A stretch of 34,651 nucleotides of DNA from Myxococcales bacterium (lineage in GTDB: Bacteria > Myxococcota_A > Polyangia > Haliangiales > Haliangiaceae): assembly GCA_028287115.1 (NCBI GenBank), contig JAQBQF010000352.1, forward strand, positions 1-34,651, given 5' to 3'. Shown piece after piece: positions 12,039 through 19,884 of this stretch (the first letter of the stretch is position 1; every line of letters begins with the position of its first letter). The position numbers were made by a program, and so were the translations under genes. The notes under the pieces were generated by a model, which was not told where the DNA came from, searched no databases, and saw only the letters and a program-made list of their open reading frames with translations.

Positions 12039-13028
12039 GTGTCGACGACAGAACCGCCTCCGATCTCCGACCGCATGATCCTCGAGTTCGAGCGGCCGAT
12101 CATCGATCTCGAACGCAAGATCAGCGAGCTCCGTGGTCTGTCGACCGAGTCCGTCGACTTCACGTCCGAGATTCGCAAGCTCGAGCAGAAGGCGCGCAAG
12201 CTCCAGAAGGAAGTGTTCGCCGAGCTGTCGGCGCAACAGAAGGTCCAGCTCGCGCGTCACCCGGGCCGGCCGTACATGAACGACTACATCGGCCTGCTGA
12301 TGGACGACTTCGTCGAGCTCCATGGCGACCGCAGCTTTCACGACGATCCGGCGATCGTCGGCGGCATGGCGCAGTTCGACGAATGGGAAGTCCTCGTGAT
12401 CGGCCATCAGAAGGGCCGCAACACCAAGGACAACATGCACCGCAACTTCGGGATGGCGCGCCCCGAGGGCTATCGCAAGGCGACTCGCCTGATGCGGCTC
12501 GCGTCGCGGTTCAAGCGTCCGATCATCTGCTTCATCGATACGCCGGGCGCCTATCCTGGCCTCGGCGCCGAAGAGCGCGGCCAAGCCGAAGCGATCGCGA
12601 AGGCGCTGCAGGTGATGTCGAGCCTCGAGTGCCCGATGATCTCGGTCGTGATCGGTGAGGGCGGCTCCGGTGGCGCGCTCGCGCTCGGCGTCACGGATCG
12701 CATCTTGATGCTCGAGTACTCGATCTACTCGGTGATCTCGCCCGAGGGTTGCGCGTCGATCTTGTGGCGCGATCCGGCGAAGATCGCCGAGGCGGCGACC
12801 CAGCTGAAGCTGACCGCCCCCGATCTCGTGCAGCTCGGCGTGTGTGACGAGATCATCGGGGAGGCGCCCGGTGGCGCGCATCGCAACGCCGCGGTCACGG
12901 CGGCGAAGTTGCGCACGGCGATCAAGAAGCATCTCAAGGAGCTTGTCGATCTTCCGACCGAGGAGCTGATCGAGCGTCGCTATCAGAAGTTCCGCAAGAT
13001 GGGCGCGTTCATCGAGCAACCGGCCTAA
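12039..13028 (+). CDS. accA: Acetyl-CoA carboxylase carboxyltransferase subunit alpha
   Basis: 329 residues from GTG 12039. With AccD it transfers the carboxyl group from biotin to acetyl-CoA, making malonyl-CoA for fatty acid synthesis in the cytoplasm. The sequence matches AccA from end to end: FERPIIDLERKISELRGL at the N-terminus, RPYMNDYIGLLMDDFVELHG, GHQKGRNTKDNMHRNFGM, the crotonase-like core FIDTPGAYPGLGAEERGQAE, VIGEGGSGGALALG with the oxyanion glycines, and SPEGCASILWRD. Length is typical. It sits one base after the miaA stop and 3 bp before the rhomboid gene. AccD is not in the window. Confidence 0.98.
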   Translation: MSTTEPPPISDRMILEFERPIIDLERKISELRGLSTESVDFTSEIRKLEQKARKLQKEVFAELSAQQKVQLARHPGRPYMNDYIGLLMDDFVELHGDRSFHDDPAIVGGMAQFDEWEVLVIGHQKGRNTKDNMHRNFGMARPEGYRKATRLMRLASRFKRPIICFIDTPGAYPGLGAEERGQAEAIAKALQVMSSLECPMISVVIGEGGSGGALALGVTDRILMLEYSIYSVISPEGCASILWRDPAKIAEAATQLKLTAPDLVQLGVCDEIIGEAPGGAHRNAAVTAAKLRTAIKKHLKELVDLPTEELIERRYQKFRKMGAFIEQPA

Positions 13029-13031
13029 GTC

Positions 13032-15239
13032 ATGGATTCCGAGCTTGGGCTGTTGTACGAGCTCGCGCTGATCTCCGTCGCCGTCGGCGGTGGGTACTGG
13101 GGTTGGTTCTTCACGACGCGGCGGCCGCACGGTTCGGCGACGTACGGCGTCATGCAGCTCGCGTGTGCGGTGCTTGCCGCGCTTGGCCTGATCGGTCGCC
13201 ACGAAGACGTCGCCGGGCTCGGCATCGTCGGTGCCATCGGCGTCGGTGGTGGCACGTGCTTGTTGCTGCTCGGGCCGCTCGTGCGCACGACGGCGCGGTG
13301 GCTCGCGTCTCTCGAGCGCTTCACCGCGGCCAATCGGCTGCTCGATGTCGCCGATATCCTCGCGCCCGGATCGGGCGTTGCCGAAGAGAAGGCGCTGCTC
13401 GGCGCGATGCGCGAGATCCGCGACGGCAAGATCGAGCCGACCGTCGACGCGCTCACCGTCGCGAAGCAGCGCGCGCCGGCCGAAGCGAAGCTCGCGATCG
13501 ACGAGCGGATCGCGATGCTCTATCTCGCCGCGTACCGCTGGGACGACGCGATCGCGCACGCCGAGGAGAACTTGTTCGGCGCGGTGCCGCCGACCGCGGA
13601 GCCGCCCGCAAACCCAGGGCTCGCGCTGCGGCGCGCGCTCGGCGTCGCGCCTCCGGTGTGGGTCGAGTTGCTCGGCGCCTACGGCCGCAAAGGTAATCTC
13701 GATCAGGCCGCGCGGATGCTCGCGCGCCTCGAAGATGTCTGCCAAGGCCGCGCCGAGGCTGCGATCTGGCTGCATCGCGGGCGGCTGATGTTCCTCGCGC
13801 TCGCAGGTCGCGTCACCGCGGTGCAAGAGCTGCTCGAGCCGAAGCGCTCGCGCTACATGAATCCCGGATCGCGTACGTACTGGCTCGCGGTCGCGCACGA
13901 GCGTGGAGGCAACGGCGCCGCGGCGGAAGCCGCCTACGCGAAAGCGCGGTCGCGATCGCGCGGTCGGCCCCGTGAGATGATCGATCGCGCGCTCGCCGGT
14001 CTCGCGAGTGCGCGGCCCGCCGAGCTCGGTGCGGTCGCGAATGAAGTGATCTCGCGGGTCGAAGCGTCACCGGTTCCGCAGGTCACGGATCGCGGGCGGC
14101 GGCGCGGACCCGTCGCGACCTGGTCGTTGATCGCCGTGATCGCACTCGTCGCGGGCACGATGATCGTCGCGGTCGGTGCGACGACCGACGTCGGCGTGCT
14201 GATGCGCTCGGGCGCGGTCGTACGCGGGCTCGTGCGCGGAGGCGAGTGGTGGCGACTCGTCGCCTGCGTGTTCATTCACGTCGGCGCCGTGCACCTGGTG
14301 CTGAACCTCGTCGGGCTCTACTTCGTCGGCCGGCTCGTGGAGGATCTGTTCGGTCCCGTACGTACGGTCGCGATCTTCGGCCTCGCCGGGCTCGCGGGCT
14401 CGACCGCGAGCTTTTTCGCATCACCTGCCGGCATGTCGGCGGGCGCATCGGGGGCGATCTTCGGGCTCCTCGGTGCGCTGTTCTTCGAGCTGACCTGGCA
14501 TCGCAAGCGATATCGGTCCGCCTGGAATCGCGGGATGTGGGGCTCGATCGCGCTCGTCACGGTCGCACAGCTAGGCATCGACTTCGTGTCGCCGATCACC
14601 GATCAATGGGCGCACGGCGCCGGACTCGCCGCCGGTGCTCTCGCGGGTCTCGCGTTGTCTCCGAACGCGCGGTGGACGAAGCTCGCGATCCACCTCGCGC
14701 GGGTCTTTGCGGTCGCGTTTGCGGCCGTGTCACTGGTCGCGGCGGTGATGGTCGCGCACACGTCGATCACCGAAAGCTTGTCGTCGTTGCCAACGCGGCA
14801 GTTCACGGTCGGCAAGATCGCGGTCACCGCGCCGGCGACGTGGTCGGCGGTCGCCGACGAGCTCTACGATCCGGACCTGTTGATCCTCGTCTCGGGCTGG
14901 CGATCACCGGGCGATCTCGCCCCGAACCTCGCGACCTACATGGCGAGCGAGGCGACGCGTGCGAAGAGCCAACACTTCGAGCAGATCGAGACGGCTTCCG
15001 ATCATGTCGTGCCGCTGCCGCTCGGGTGGGAAGGTTCCGAGCTGACCGTCGCCCTCACCGACGCGCTCGGATCGCGACAGCATTATCGTGTCGTGATCGC
15101 AGGCCACGCCGTACCTAACGTTGCGGTCGACTCGGTCGGTTCCTATAGCGGCGCCGTGCTCGTCAGTCTCTACGTGCCCGAAACCGTCGCGCGTGCTGCG
15201 CCGGCGTTCTTTACGAAGTTGCTGGGCTCGGTCGAGTAA
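13032..15239 (+). CDS. Rhomboid-family intramembrane serine protease with helical-repeat and C-terminal extra domains
   Basis: 735 residues, several times the length of a minimal rhomboid. Residues 8-80 hold two or three hydrophobic segments; residues 90-345 are Ala/Leu-rich paired helices with TPR-like spacing (for example AAYRWDDAIAHAEENLFG); residues 360-575 are the rhomboid core. The core has His416/His421/Asn425 (FIHVGAVHLVLN), catalytic Ser473 in GASG (residues 471-474) and catalytic His528 in QWAHGAG, so the dyad is intact. After the last membrane helix (about 555-576) lies a soluble domain of about 150 residues with no family I recognise. Starting 3 bp after accA, it belongs to the same transcript by position. 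It should cleave membrane proteins near the bilayer surface; substrate unknown. Confidence 0.9.
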   Translation: MDSELGLLYELALISVAVGGGYWGWFFTTRRPHGSATYGVMQLACAVLAALGLIGRHEDVAGLGIVGAIGVGGGTCLLLLGPLVRTTARWLASLERFTAANRLLDVADILAPGSGVAEEKALLGAMREIRDGKIEPTVDALTVAKQRAPAEAKLAIDERIAMLYLAAYRWDDAIAHAEENLFGAVPPTAEPPANPGLALRRALGVAPPVWVELLGAYGRKGNLDQAARMLARLEDVCQGRAEAAIWLHRGRLMFLALAGRVTAVQELLEPKRSRYMNPGSRTYWLAVAHERGGNGAAAEAAYAKARSRSRGRPREMIDRALAGLASARPAELGAVANEVISRVEASPVPQVTDRGRRRGPVATWSLIAVIALVAGTMIVAVGATTDVGVLMRSGAVVRGLVRGGEWWRLVACVFIHVGAVHLVLNLVGLYFVGRLVEDLFGPVRTVAIFGLAGLAGSTASFFASPAGMSAGASGAIFGLLGALFFELTWHRKRYRSAWNRGMWGSIALVTVAQLGIDFVSPITDQWAHGAGLAAGALAGLALSPNARWTKLAIHLARVFAVAFAAVSLVAAVMVAHTSITESLSSLPTRQFTVGKIAVTAPATWSAVADELYDPDLLILVSGWRSPGDLAPNLATYMASEATRAKSQHFEQIETASDHVVPLPLGWEGSELTVALTDALGSRQHYRVVIAGHAVPNVAVDSVGSYSGAVLVSLYVPETVARAAPAFFTKLLGSVE

Positions 15240-15254
15240 CGGTAGGCTCGCAGC

Positions 15255-15881
15255 GTGCGTTTGGCGTTTGCTATCTTGCTGGTCGCGTCTGCCGCACACG
15301 CCGACAAAGCCGCGCCGCTCGGTGACTGCATCGCGGAGCTCGAGGCGCGGCATGTCGCGTGGAAGAAGGCCTCGCGGCCCGGCATCGCGGTTGCCGTCCA
15401 GCTCACCGGCGCCGTCGGCGGCATCGCGCTGACCTCCGACGATCAGCCGCTCGTCATCGATTGTTCCCTCGCGGTCTCGCTCGATGAAGCGGGGCGCTAC
15501 TTTCGCGGCCTCGGCGTCACGAAGGCGACATTTTCTTCGGCGTACTCGCGGCGCAACGTGCGCGGCACGACGCACCCTTCGAAGCATAGCTATGGCCTCG
15601 CGATCGACGTCCACACGTTCTCCGGACCGGACGTCGGCGACCTCCGCATCGATCGTGACTACGAACAGGGACTCGGCGACGATGTCGATTGCATCGGCGA
15701 GCCGCTGACCCAAGGCGGCGCGGTGCTCAAGGTCCTGCAGTGCCAGCTGGTCCGCTCGGGCCTGTTTCACCTGGTGCTGTCGCCCGATTACGACGACGCG
15801 CATCACGACCACTTCCACCTCGAAGTAAAACCTTGGCGCGAGCGAACAGCGCTGCGAACCTCGACGCCCGCGATCCACTGA
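15255..15881 (+). CDS. Exported extensin-like C-terminal domain protein (M15-like fold)
   Basis: 208 residues from GTG 15255. The N-terminus MRLAFAILLVASAAHAD is a good Sec signal peptide with AHA-D cleavage. The mature part carries SYGLAIDV and DDAHHDHFHLEVKPW, the two conserved blocks of the extensin-like C-terminal family (PF06904), related in fold to D-Ala-D-Ala carboxypeptidases of family M15. Four Cys are spaced as expected for disulphides. Role is probably peptidoglycan or cell-wall binding or cleavage in the periplasm; activity is not proven for the family. It follows the rhomboid gene by 15 bp. Its last 155 bp overlap the end of the convergent M50B-type gene. Confidence 0.85.
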   Translation: MRLAFAILLVASAAHADKAAPLGDCIAELEARHVAWKKASRPGIAVAVQLTGAVGGIALTSDDQPLVIDCSLAVSLDEAGRYFRGLGVTKATFSSAYSRRNVRGTTHPSKHSYGLAIDVHTFSGPDVGDLRIDRDYEQGLGDDVDCIGEPLTQGGAVLKVLQCQLVRSGLFHLVLSPDYDDAHHDHFHLEVKPWRERTALRTSTPAIH

Positions 15882-16656
15882 CGCGCAGCGCGACGAACAG
15901 CACGACGAGCGACCACAACAGCCACGCGCTGGCCCAGAACCACACCGCCCAGTTCGCGTGCGTGCCGAACGTCGACATCGCCATGTTGTGCGCATCGGAC
16001 GCGCCGGCGACCATGCCGTTGATCACCTGCGAAGGCCGCAGCAACACGCGAATGTCGAGGAGCGCGTTGATACACGCCTGCGCGGCGATGAAGTGCGCGA
16101 CGAGCACGCGCCAGCGGCCGGGCAGCACGATCGCGCACGCGGCGACCACGAGCCCCATCATGATCGTCGCCCACACACCGAACTCGTCGGCATCGGGGCT
16201 CGGTGCGACGACGAGGATCCCGGTCGCGACCATGAGGACCGCGAGCACGAGCATCGCGCGGCGCGCCGAACGCGGCGTCGGCGTCACGACGAGCAGCAAC
16301 GCGCCCCACAGCGGCGTCCCCATGTAGCCCGCCGCGGCGATGAAGGCGCTGCCCAACGGCTCGACGCTCGACGACGCGTACGCAAGCCCGCTCGTGTCGC
16401 GATAGATCACGATGTGATCGAAGCCCGCACCGGTCACGATCATCGCGAGTCCGTGGGACAGCTCGTGCAGCCACGTCGCGAGCAGCTTGAACGGATAGAG
16501 CAGCACGCCGCCGAATGGCAGGTTCCACAGGACGAGCGAGAGCAGCAAGGCGACCGCGAGGGTCCGCACTTCGTTCGGCCGGCTGCTGATCTTGAGGGCG
16601 AGAGAATCGTGCGGCGCGTACTCGTCGTCCGCTGCGTCGGCTTCGCGCTTGATCAC
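15727..16656 (-). CDS. M50B-like integral membrane metallopeptidase
   Basis: 309 residues from GTG 16656. After a charged cytoplasmic leader, about seven hydrophobic segments run from residue 33 to 270. The zinc motif is TWLHELSHGLAMIVTGAG with His64, Glu65 and His68, followed by IVIYRDTSGLAY and AAAGYMGTPLWGALLL, the order seen in the peptidase M50B-like family (PF13398). The third metal ligand is not obvious. The C-terminal 50 residues are Arg/Gly/Pro-rich low complexity and are encoded in the 155 bp antisense to the extensin-like gene, so that tail may be a late extension. It starts 2 bp after the stop of the gene at 17366-16659, so the two are one operon. Substrate unknown. Confidence 0.82.
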   Translation of the reverse strand: MIKREADAADDEYAPHDSLALKISSRPNEVRTLAVALLLSLVLWNLPFGGVLLYPFKLLATWLHELSHGLAMIVTGAGFDHIVIYRDTSGLAYASSSVEPLGSAFIAAAGYMGTPLWGALLLVVTPTPRSARRAMLVLAVLMVATGILVVAPSPDADEFGVWATIMMGLVVAACAIVLPGRWRVLVAHFIAAQACINALLDIRVLLRPSQVINGMVAGASDAHNMAMSTFGTHANWAVWFWASAWLLWSLVVLFVALRVSGSRASRFAALFARAKVLLRGGSGRDARRRNRATAPGETGPSGPAGTAGP

Positions 16657-16658
16657 GG

Positions 16659-17366
16659 CTACTCTCGAGGCGCTTCCTTCGCCGGGCTCTCCAGCGAGAC
16701 CGTCTCGATCGCTTTCTTCACGTCTTCGCTCTTGTCGCCCGGCGGCCGCTGCGCGGGCTCGAACATGCCGCCGAACAGGTGCGTCGTCCGATCGCGAACC
16801 GCGGCACCGATCTTGAGGAGGTCTTCCGGATCGAGGAGCTGACGGAGTGCCTCACTCGGCTTGCGCGCGAGCGCCATCACGTCTCCGATGCTGACCGGGG
16901 CCGCACCGCCGCAGACCATTCCGATCACCGCGCCGCACAGCGCTCCGCAGGCGAGCCCGACCAGGGGAATCGGTAGCCAGATCAGGCCGCGATCCGGAAG
17001 GTGCCCGTGGGGAATCACCGCGATAAACAGGAGGCCGGCTCCCGCTGCCGCATGGGCGCGCGCGGCGACGTAGACGGCGCGCTTGCGGCCACCGATCGTG
17101 TCGACCGACGCGTGAGCGGCCAGACGCCCGACGCCGGCCGCCGTGAACACCGCTGCAATCCCGCAGAACACGGTGGTCAGGCGGAGAATCCGCATGAATC
17201 CCACATCGGGATCACCAATCCCGAGGCGCGCCAGCACCCAAACCGCCGATGCCAGGGCCGGCACTTCGATGACCGCGCCTGTCAGCAATCCTTTGACGAA
17301 CCCCCAACGTGGTGGAAACGCTGTGGAAACTCGTGGGCCGACGGTGGGTTTGATGGGATCGGGCAT
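16659..17366 (-). CDS. Multi-pass membrane protein of unknown function
   Basis: 235 residues from ATG 17366 (MPDPIKPTVG); the frame is open further upstream but without protein-like composition, and that stretch runs into the promoter side of the divergent tail-tube gene. About five hydrophobic segments are visible, such as GLLTGAVIEVPALASAVWVL, GIAAVFTAAGVGRLAAHA, AAGAGLLFIAVIP and LIWLPIPLVGLACGALCGAVIGMVCGG; the last is Gly-rich, recalling glycine-zipper helices. The C-terminal 70 residues are soluble and charged. No family recognised. It is the upstream partner of the M50B-type peptidase with 2 bp between them, so it may be its cofactor or substrate; that is inference from position only. 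Confidence 0.72.
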   Translation of the reverse strand: MPDPIKPTVGPRVSTAFPPRWGFVKGLLTGAVIEVPALASAVWVLARLGIGDPDVGFMRILRLTTVFCGIAAVFTAAGVGRLAAHASVDTIGGRKRAVYVAARAHAAAGAGLLFIAVIPHGHLPDRGLIWLPIPLVGLACGALCGAVIGMVCGGAAPVSIGDVMALARKPSEALRQLLDPEDLLKIGAAVRDRTTHLFGGMFEPAQRPPGDKSEDVKKAIETVSLESPAKEAPRE

Positions 17367-17493
17367 TCGAAGATCCGAGCGGGTCCCGAGGAAGACCTCG
17401 CGCCGGATAACCGTAGCATGCTCGGAGTCCACACCTCGCTGGCCCCTATTCGTTCTAGCTACGCCGTATACAATTGCCAAAAGGGTTTAACGC

Positions 17494-18444
17494 ATGGCCG
17501 CAGGTCCCCCCAAGAACACGATCGGTGCCAATCGCTCGTATGCCGCCGCGCACTTCGCGCTCGAGCTCGATGGCAAGCGCGACATCGGTCTGTTTCGTTC
17601 GATCGAGGGCGGCGGCGTGCGTGCCGACGTCATGACGTACCAGCAGGGCGGGAACTACGATCGGTGGAAGCAGCTCGGTAAGCCGAAGTTCGAGGACATC
17701 AAGCTGCAGGTCGGCATGACGATGTCTGGTCCGTTCTACGACTGGATCAAGGCGTTCTTCAGAGGCGAGGCACTTCGCAAGACCGGCGCGATCATCGCGG
17801 GCGATTTCTATTACAACGAGCGCGCGCGCCGCGAGTTCGACAACGCGATGATCCGGGAGCTGACCTTCCCGAAGCTCGATGGCTCGGACAAGAACGCCGC
17901 GTACATGAACATCAGCGTCGCGGTCGAGGACATCAAGTTCCAGGCGGGCAAGGCGAACACCAAGCTCGAAAACGGCAAGGGCATGAAGGGCGCCAAGCTC
18001 TGGACGTCATGCAACTTCCGGCTGACGCTCGACGGACTCCCCGATGCCTGTCGCAACGTCTCGAAGATCGACTCGTTCACGATCAAGCAGAACATCATCG
18101 AGTACCACATGGGTGGTCATCGCGCGCCGACCAAGACGCCGAGCTCGGTCGAGTTCCCGAACCTGACGTTCTACTTGCCCGAGGCAGATGCCCAACCGTT
18201 CTTCGATCGAGTGACCGAACGCGCGGTCACAGGAATCGTACGTCCCAAGGCGACGACGAGCGGCCAGATCGAGACCTACGATAACGACGGCTCGCCGCTG
18301 TTCCACGTCAAGTTCGTCGGCGGCGATGTCCTCAGCGTCACGCCGGACAAGGCCGACGCATCGTCCGAAGAGATCAAGCAGGTCAAAGTCGAGATGTACA
18401 TCGAGTCGATGGAGTTCGACTACACCGCGATGAACGTCGAGTAG
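17494..18444 (+). CDS. Tandem tail-tube-like (gp19-family) protein, orphan
   Basis: 316 residues from ATG 17494, with AAAAGGG 8 bp upstream as ribosome site. Residues about 15-155 read like a phage/contractile-injection tail-tube subunit (T4 gp19 family): FALELDG, GLFRSIEGGGVRADVMTYQQ, a GGNYDRWKQLGKPKFEDIKL block, FYDWIKAFF, and a C-terminal strand pattern AAYMNISVAVEDIKFQ. Residues about 172-316 repeat the plan: FRLTLDGL, VSKIDSFTIKQNIIEY, FPNLTFYLPEADAQPFFDRV, and VKVEMYIESMEFDYT at the end. Tube proteins normally have one such domain and form hexameric rings; two in one chain could give three-chain rings. No sheath, baseplate, spike or ClpV-like gene is in the window. Family assignment is from pattern reading; the second half is less certain. 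Confidence 0.75.
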   Translation: MAAGPPKNTIGANRSYAAAHFALELDGKRDIGLFRSIEGGGVRADVMTYQQGGNYDRWKQLGKPKFEDIKLQVGMTMSGPFYDWIKAFFRGEALRKTGAIIAGDFYYNERARREFDNAMIRELTFPKLDGSDKNAAYMNISVAVEDIKFQAGKANTKLENGKGMKGAKLWTSCNFRLTLDGLPDACRNVSKIDSFTIKQNIIEYHMGGHRAPTKTPSSVEFPNLTFYLPEADAQPFFDRVTERAVTGIVRPKATTSGQIETYDNDGSPLFHVKFVGGDVLSVTPDKADASSEEIKQVKVEMYIESMEFDYTAMNVE

Positions 18445-18666
18445 TCAGTTCGCTACAGATTCGTTGCGCAGCGAGAACCAGCGCTTCAGCGCTTCTTCCT
18501 TGGCCGCACCGAGGAGCTCGGCTACTGCTTCGCGCTCGTCGGGATCATCGACGGAGGCGAACGCTTCGACGGGTGTCAGCACGAACGCGAGCACGTCGAG
18601 CGCGCTGCGCGGATCCGGCTGATAACTACTGCTGAAAAGCGTTTCGCTCACTAAAGGCACACTCAC
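18445..18666 (-). CDS. Small hypothetical protein, about 73 aa
   Basis: A short frame whose stop abuts the stop of the tail-tube gene with no bases between. GTG starts are possible at 18666, 18660 and 18651; the frame is open far upstream, so the start is a guess. The product is acidic and helical (ALDVLAFVLTPVEAFASV, then REAVAELLGAAKEEALKRWF), with no Arg-rich shadow look, which favours coding. No Cys, signal peptide or known domain. It fills most of the 303-bp gap between the tail-tube gene and the DUF362 gene. Confidence 0.45.
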   Translation of the reverse strand: MSVPLVSETLFSSSYQPDPRSALDVLAFVLTPVEAFASVDDPDEREAVAELLGAAKEEALKRWFSLRNESVAN

Positions 18667-18747
18667 ACCCGCAGATCGGTGCCGCAAGTTTTCGACCGGA
18701 GCCGAGAAGCTCCCGGGTCGGTCCCGAGATGCTAGGTTGCGCCCACC

Positions 18748-19884
18748 ATGTCTCGCTCGAAGGTGGCAGTCCTCCGCGTTCGCCCCGACACCATTCTCGA
18801 AGATATCGATCGGCTGCACGATCTCGCCGGGGTCGAGCAGGCGCTGACGCCGGGCGCGCCGACGATCCTCAAGGACAACATCTCCTGGCACTTCCCGTTC
18901 CCGGGCGCGAACACGACGCCATGGCAGCTCGAAGGCACGACGCGCAGCTTGCGAGCCCGCGGCTTTAGCGACCTCGTGTGCGTCCAGAACAAGACGGTCG
19001 TCACCGACGCCTTCAAGGGCGAGGACCTCAACGGCTACGTGCCTATCTTCAAGAAGTACGACATTCCCGTCCGCTACAACTTCAAGCCCGAAGACATGAC
19101 GTGGTCGATGTATCGCCCGACCGCCAAGATGAACGTTCTCGACAAGATCTTTCCCGAAGGCATCTCGATTCCGGACGCGTTTCATGGCGCGAACATCGTC
19201 CACCTGCCGACCGTAAAGTGTCACATCTACACTCAGACCACCGGCGCGATGAAGAACGCGTTCGGCGGCCTGCTCAACACGAAGCGGCACTACACGCACT
19301 CGTGGATCCACGCGACGCTCGTCGATCTGCTCGCGATCCAGAAGGAGATCCACGCCGGCCTGTTTGCGGTGATGGACGGCACGACCGCCGGCGATGGTCC
19401 CGGTCCGCGCACGATGCGGCCGGTGATCAAGGACGTGATGCTCGCGTCCGACGACCAGGTCGCGATCGATGCCGTCGCCGCGCAGATGATGGGCTTCGAT
19501 CCGATGTCGATCGAGTACATGCGACTCGCGGACGAGCAGGGCCTCGGAAACGCGAAGCGCGAGAACATCGAGGTCGTCGGTGATACCCACCTCGCGGATG
19601 AACGGTGGGGATTCTCGGTCGGCGATAACGGCGCCTCGATGATCGGCGACGTGATGTGGTTCGGGCCGCTCAAGCGGTTTCAGAAGCTGTTCTTCCACAC
19701 GCCGCTCGTGAATCTGTTCGTGATGGGATCGGAGGCCTATCACGACTATTACCGGTGGCCGCTGCGCGATCGCGCGGTGTTCGAGCAGTGGAAGCAGGGC
19801 ACGAGTTGGGGCAAGCTGTTCGGCCATTACCAGGCGAACGGCACGCTCGCGGCGGATCTCGCGAGCGCGGGCAAGACCGCCTAA
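18748..19884 (+). CDS. DUF362 domain protein
   Basis: 378 residues from ATG 18748. It has the DUF362 layout: an early Lys-containing loop (TILKDNISWHFPFPGANTTP), a central block IVHLPTVKCHIYTQTTGAMK followed by NAFGGLL, then FAVMDGTTAGDGPGPRTMRP and the Asp-rich DDQVAIDAVAAQMMGFDP. Many DUF362 proteins carry a 4Fe-4S ferredoxin domain with CxxCxxC; none is present here, and only two or three Cys occur. The biochemical role of the family is not established. No signal peptide, so cytoplasmic. Its stop shares four bases (CTAA) with the stop of the convergent CapA-like gene. Confidence 0.85.
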   Translation: MSRSKVAVLRVRPDTILEDIDRLHDLAGVEQALTPGAPTILKDNISWHFPFPGANTTPWQLEGTTRSLRARGFSDLVCVQNKTVVTDAFKGEDLNGYVPIFKKYDIPVRYNFKPEDMTWSMYRPTAKMNVLDKIFPEGISIPDAFHGANIVHLPTVKCHIYTQTTGAMKNAFGGLLNTKRHYTHSWIHATLVDLLAIQKEIHAGLFAVMDGTTAGDGPGPRTMRPVIKDVMLASDDQVAIDAVAAQMMGFDPMSIEYMRLADEQGLGNAKRENIEVVGDTHLADERWGFSVGDNGASMIGDVMWFGPLKRFQKLFFHTPLVNLFVMGSEAYHDYYRWPLRDRAVFEQWKQGTSWGKLFGHYQANGTLAADLASAGKTA

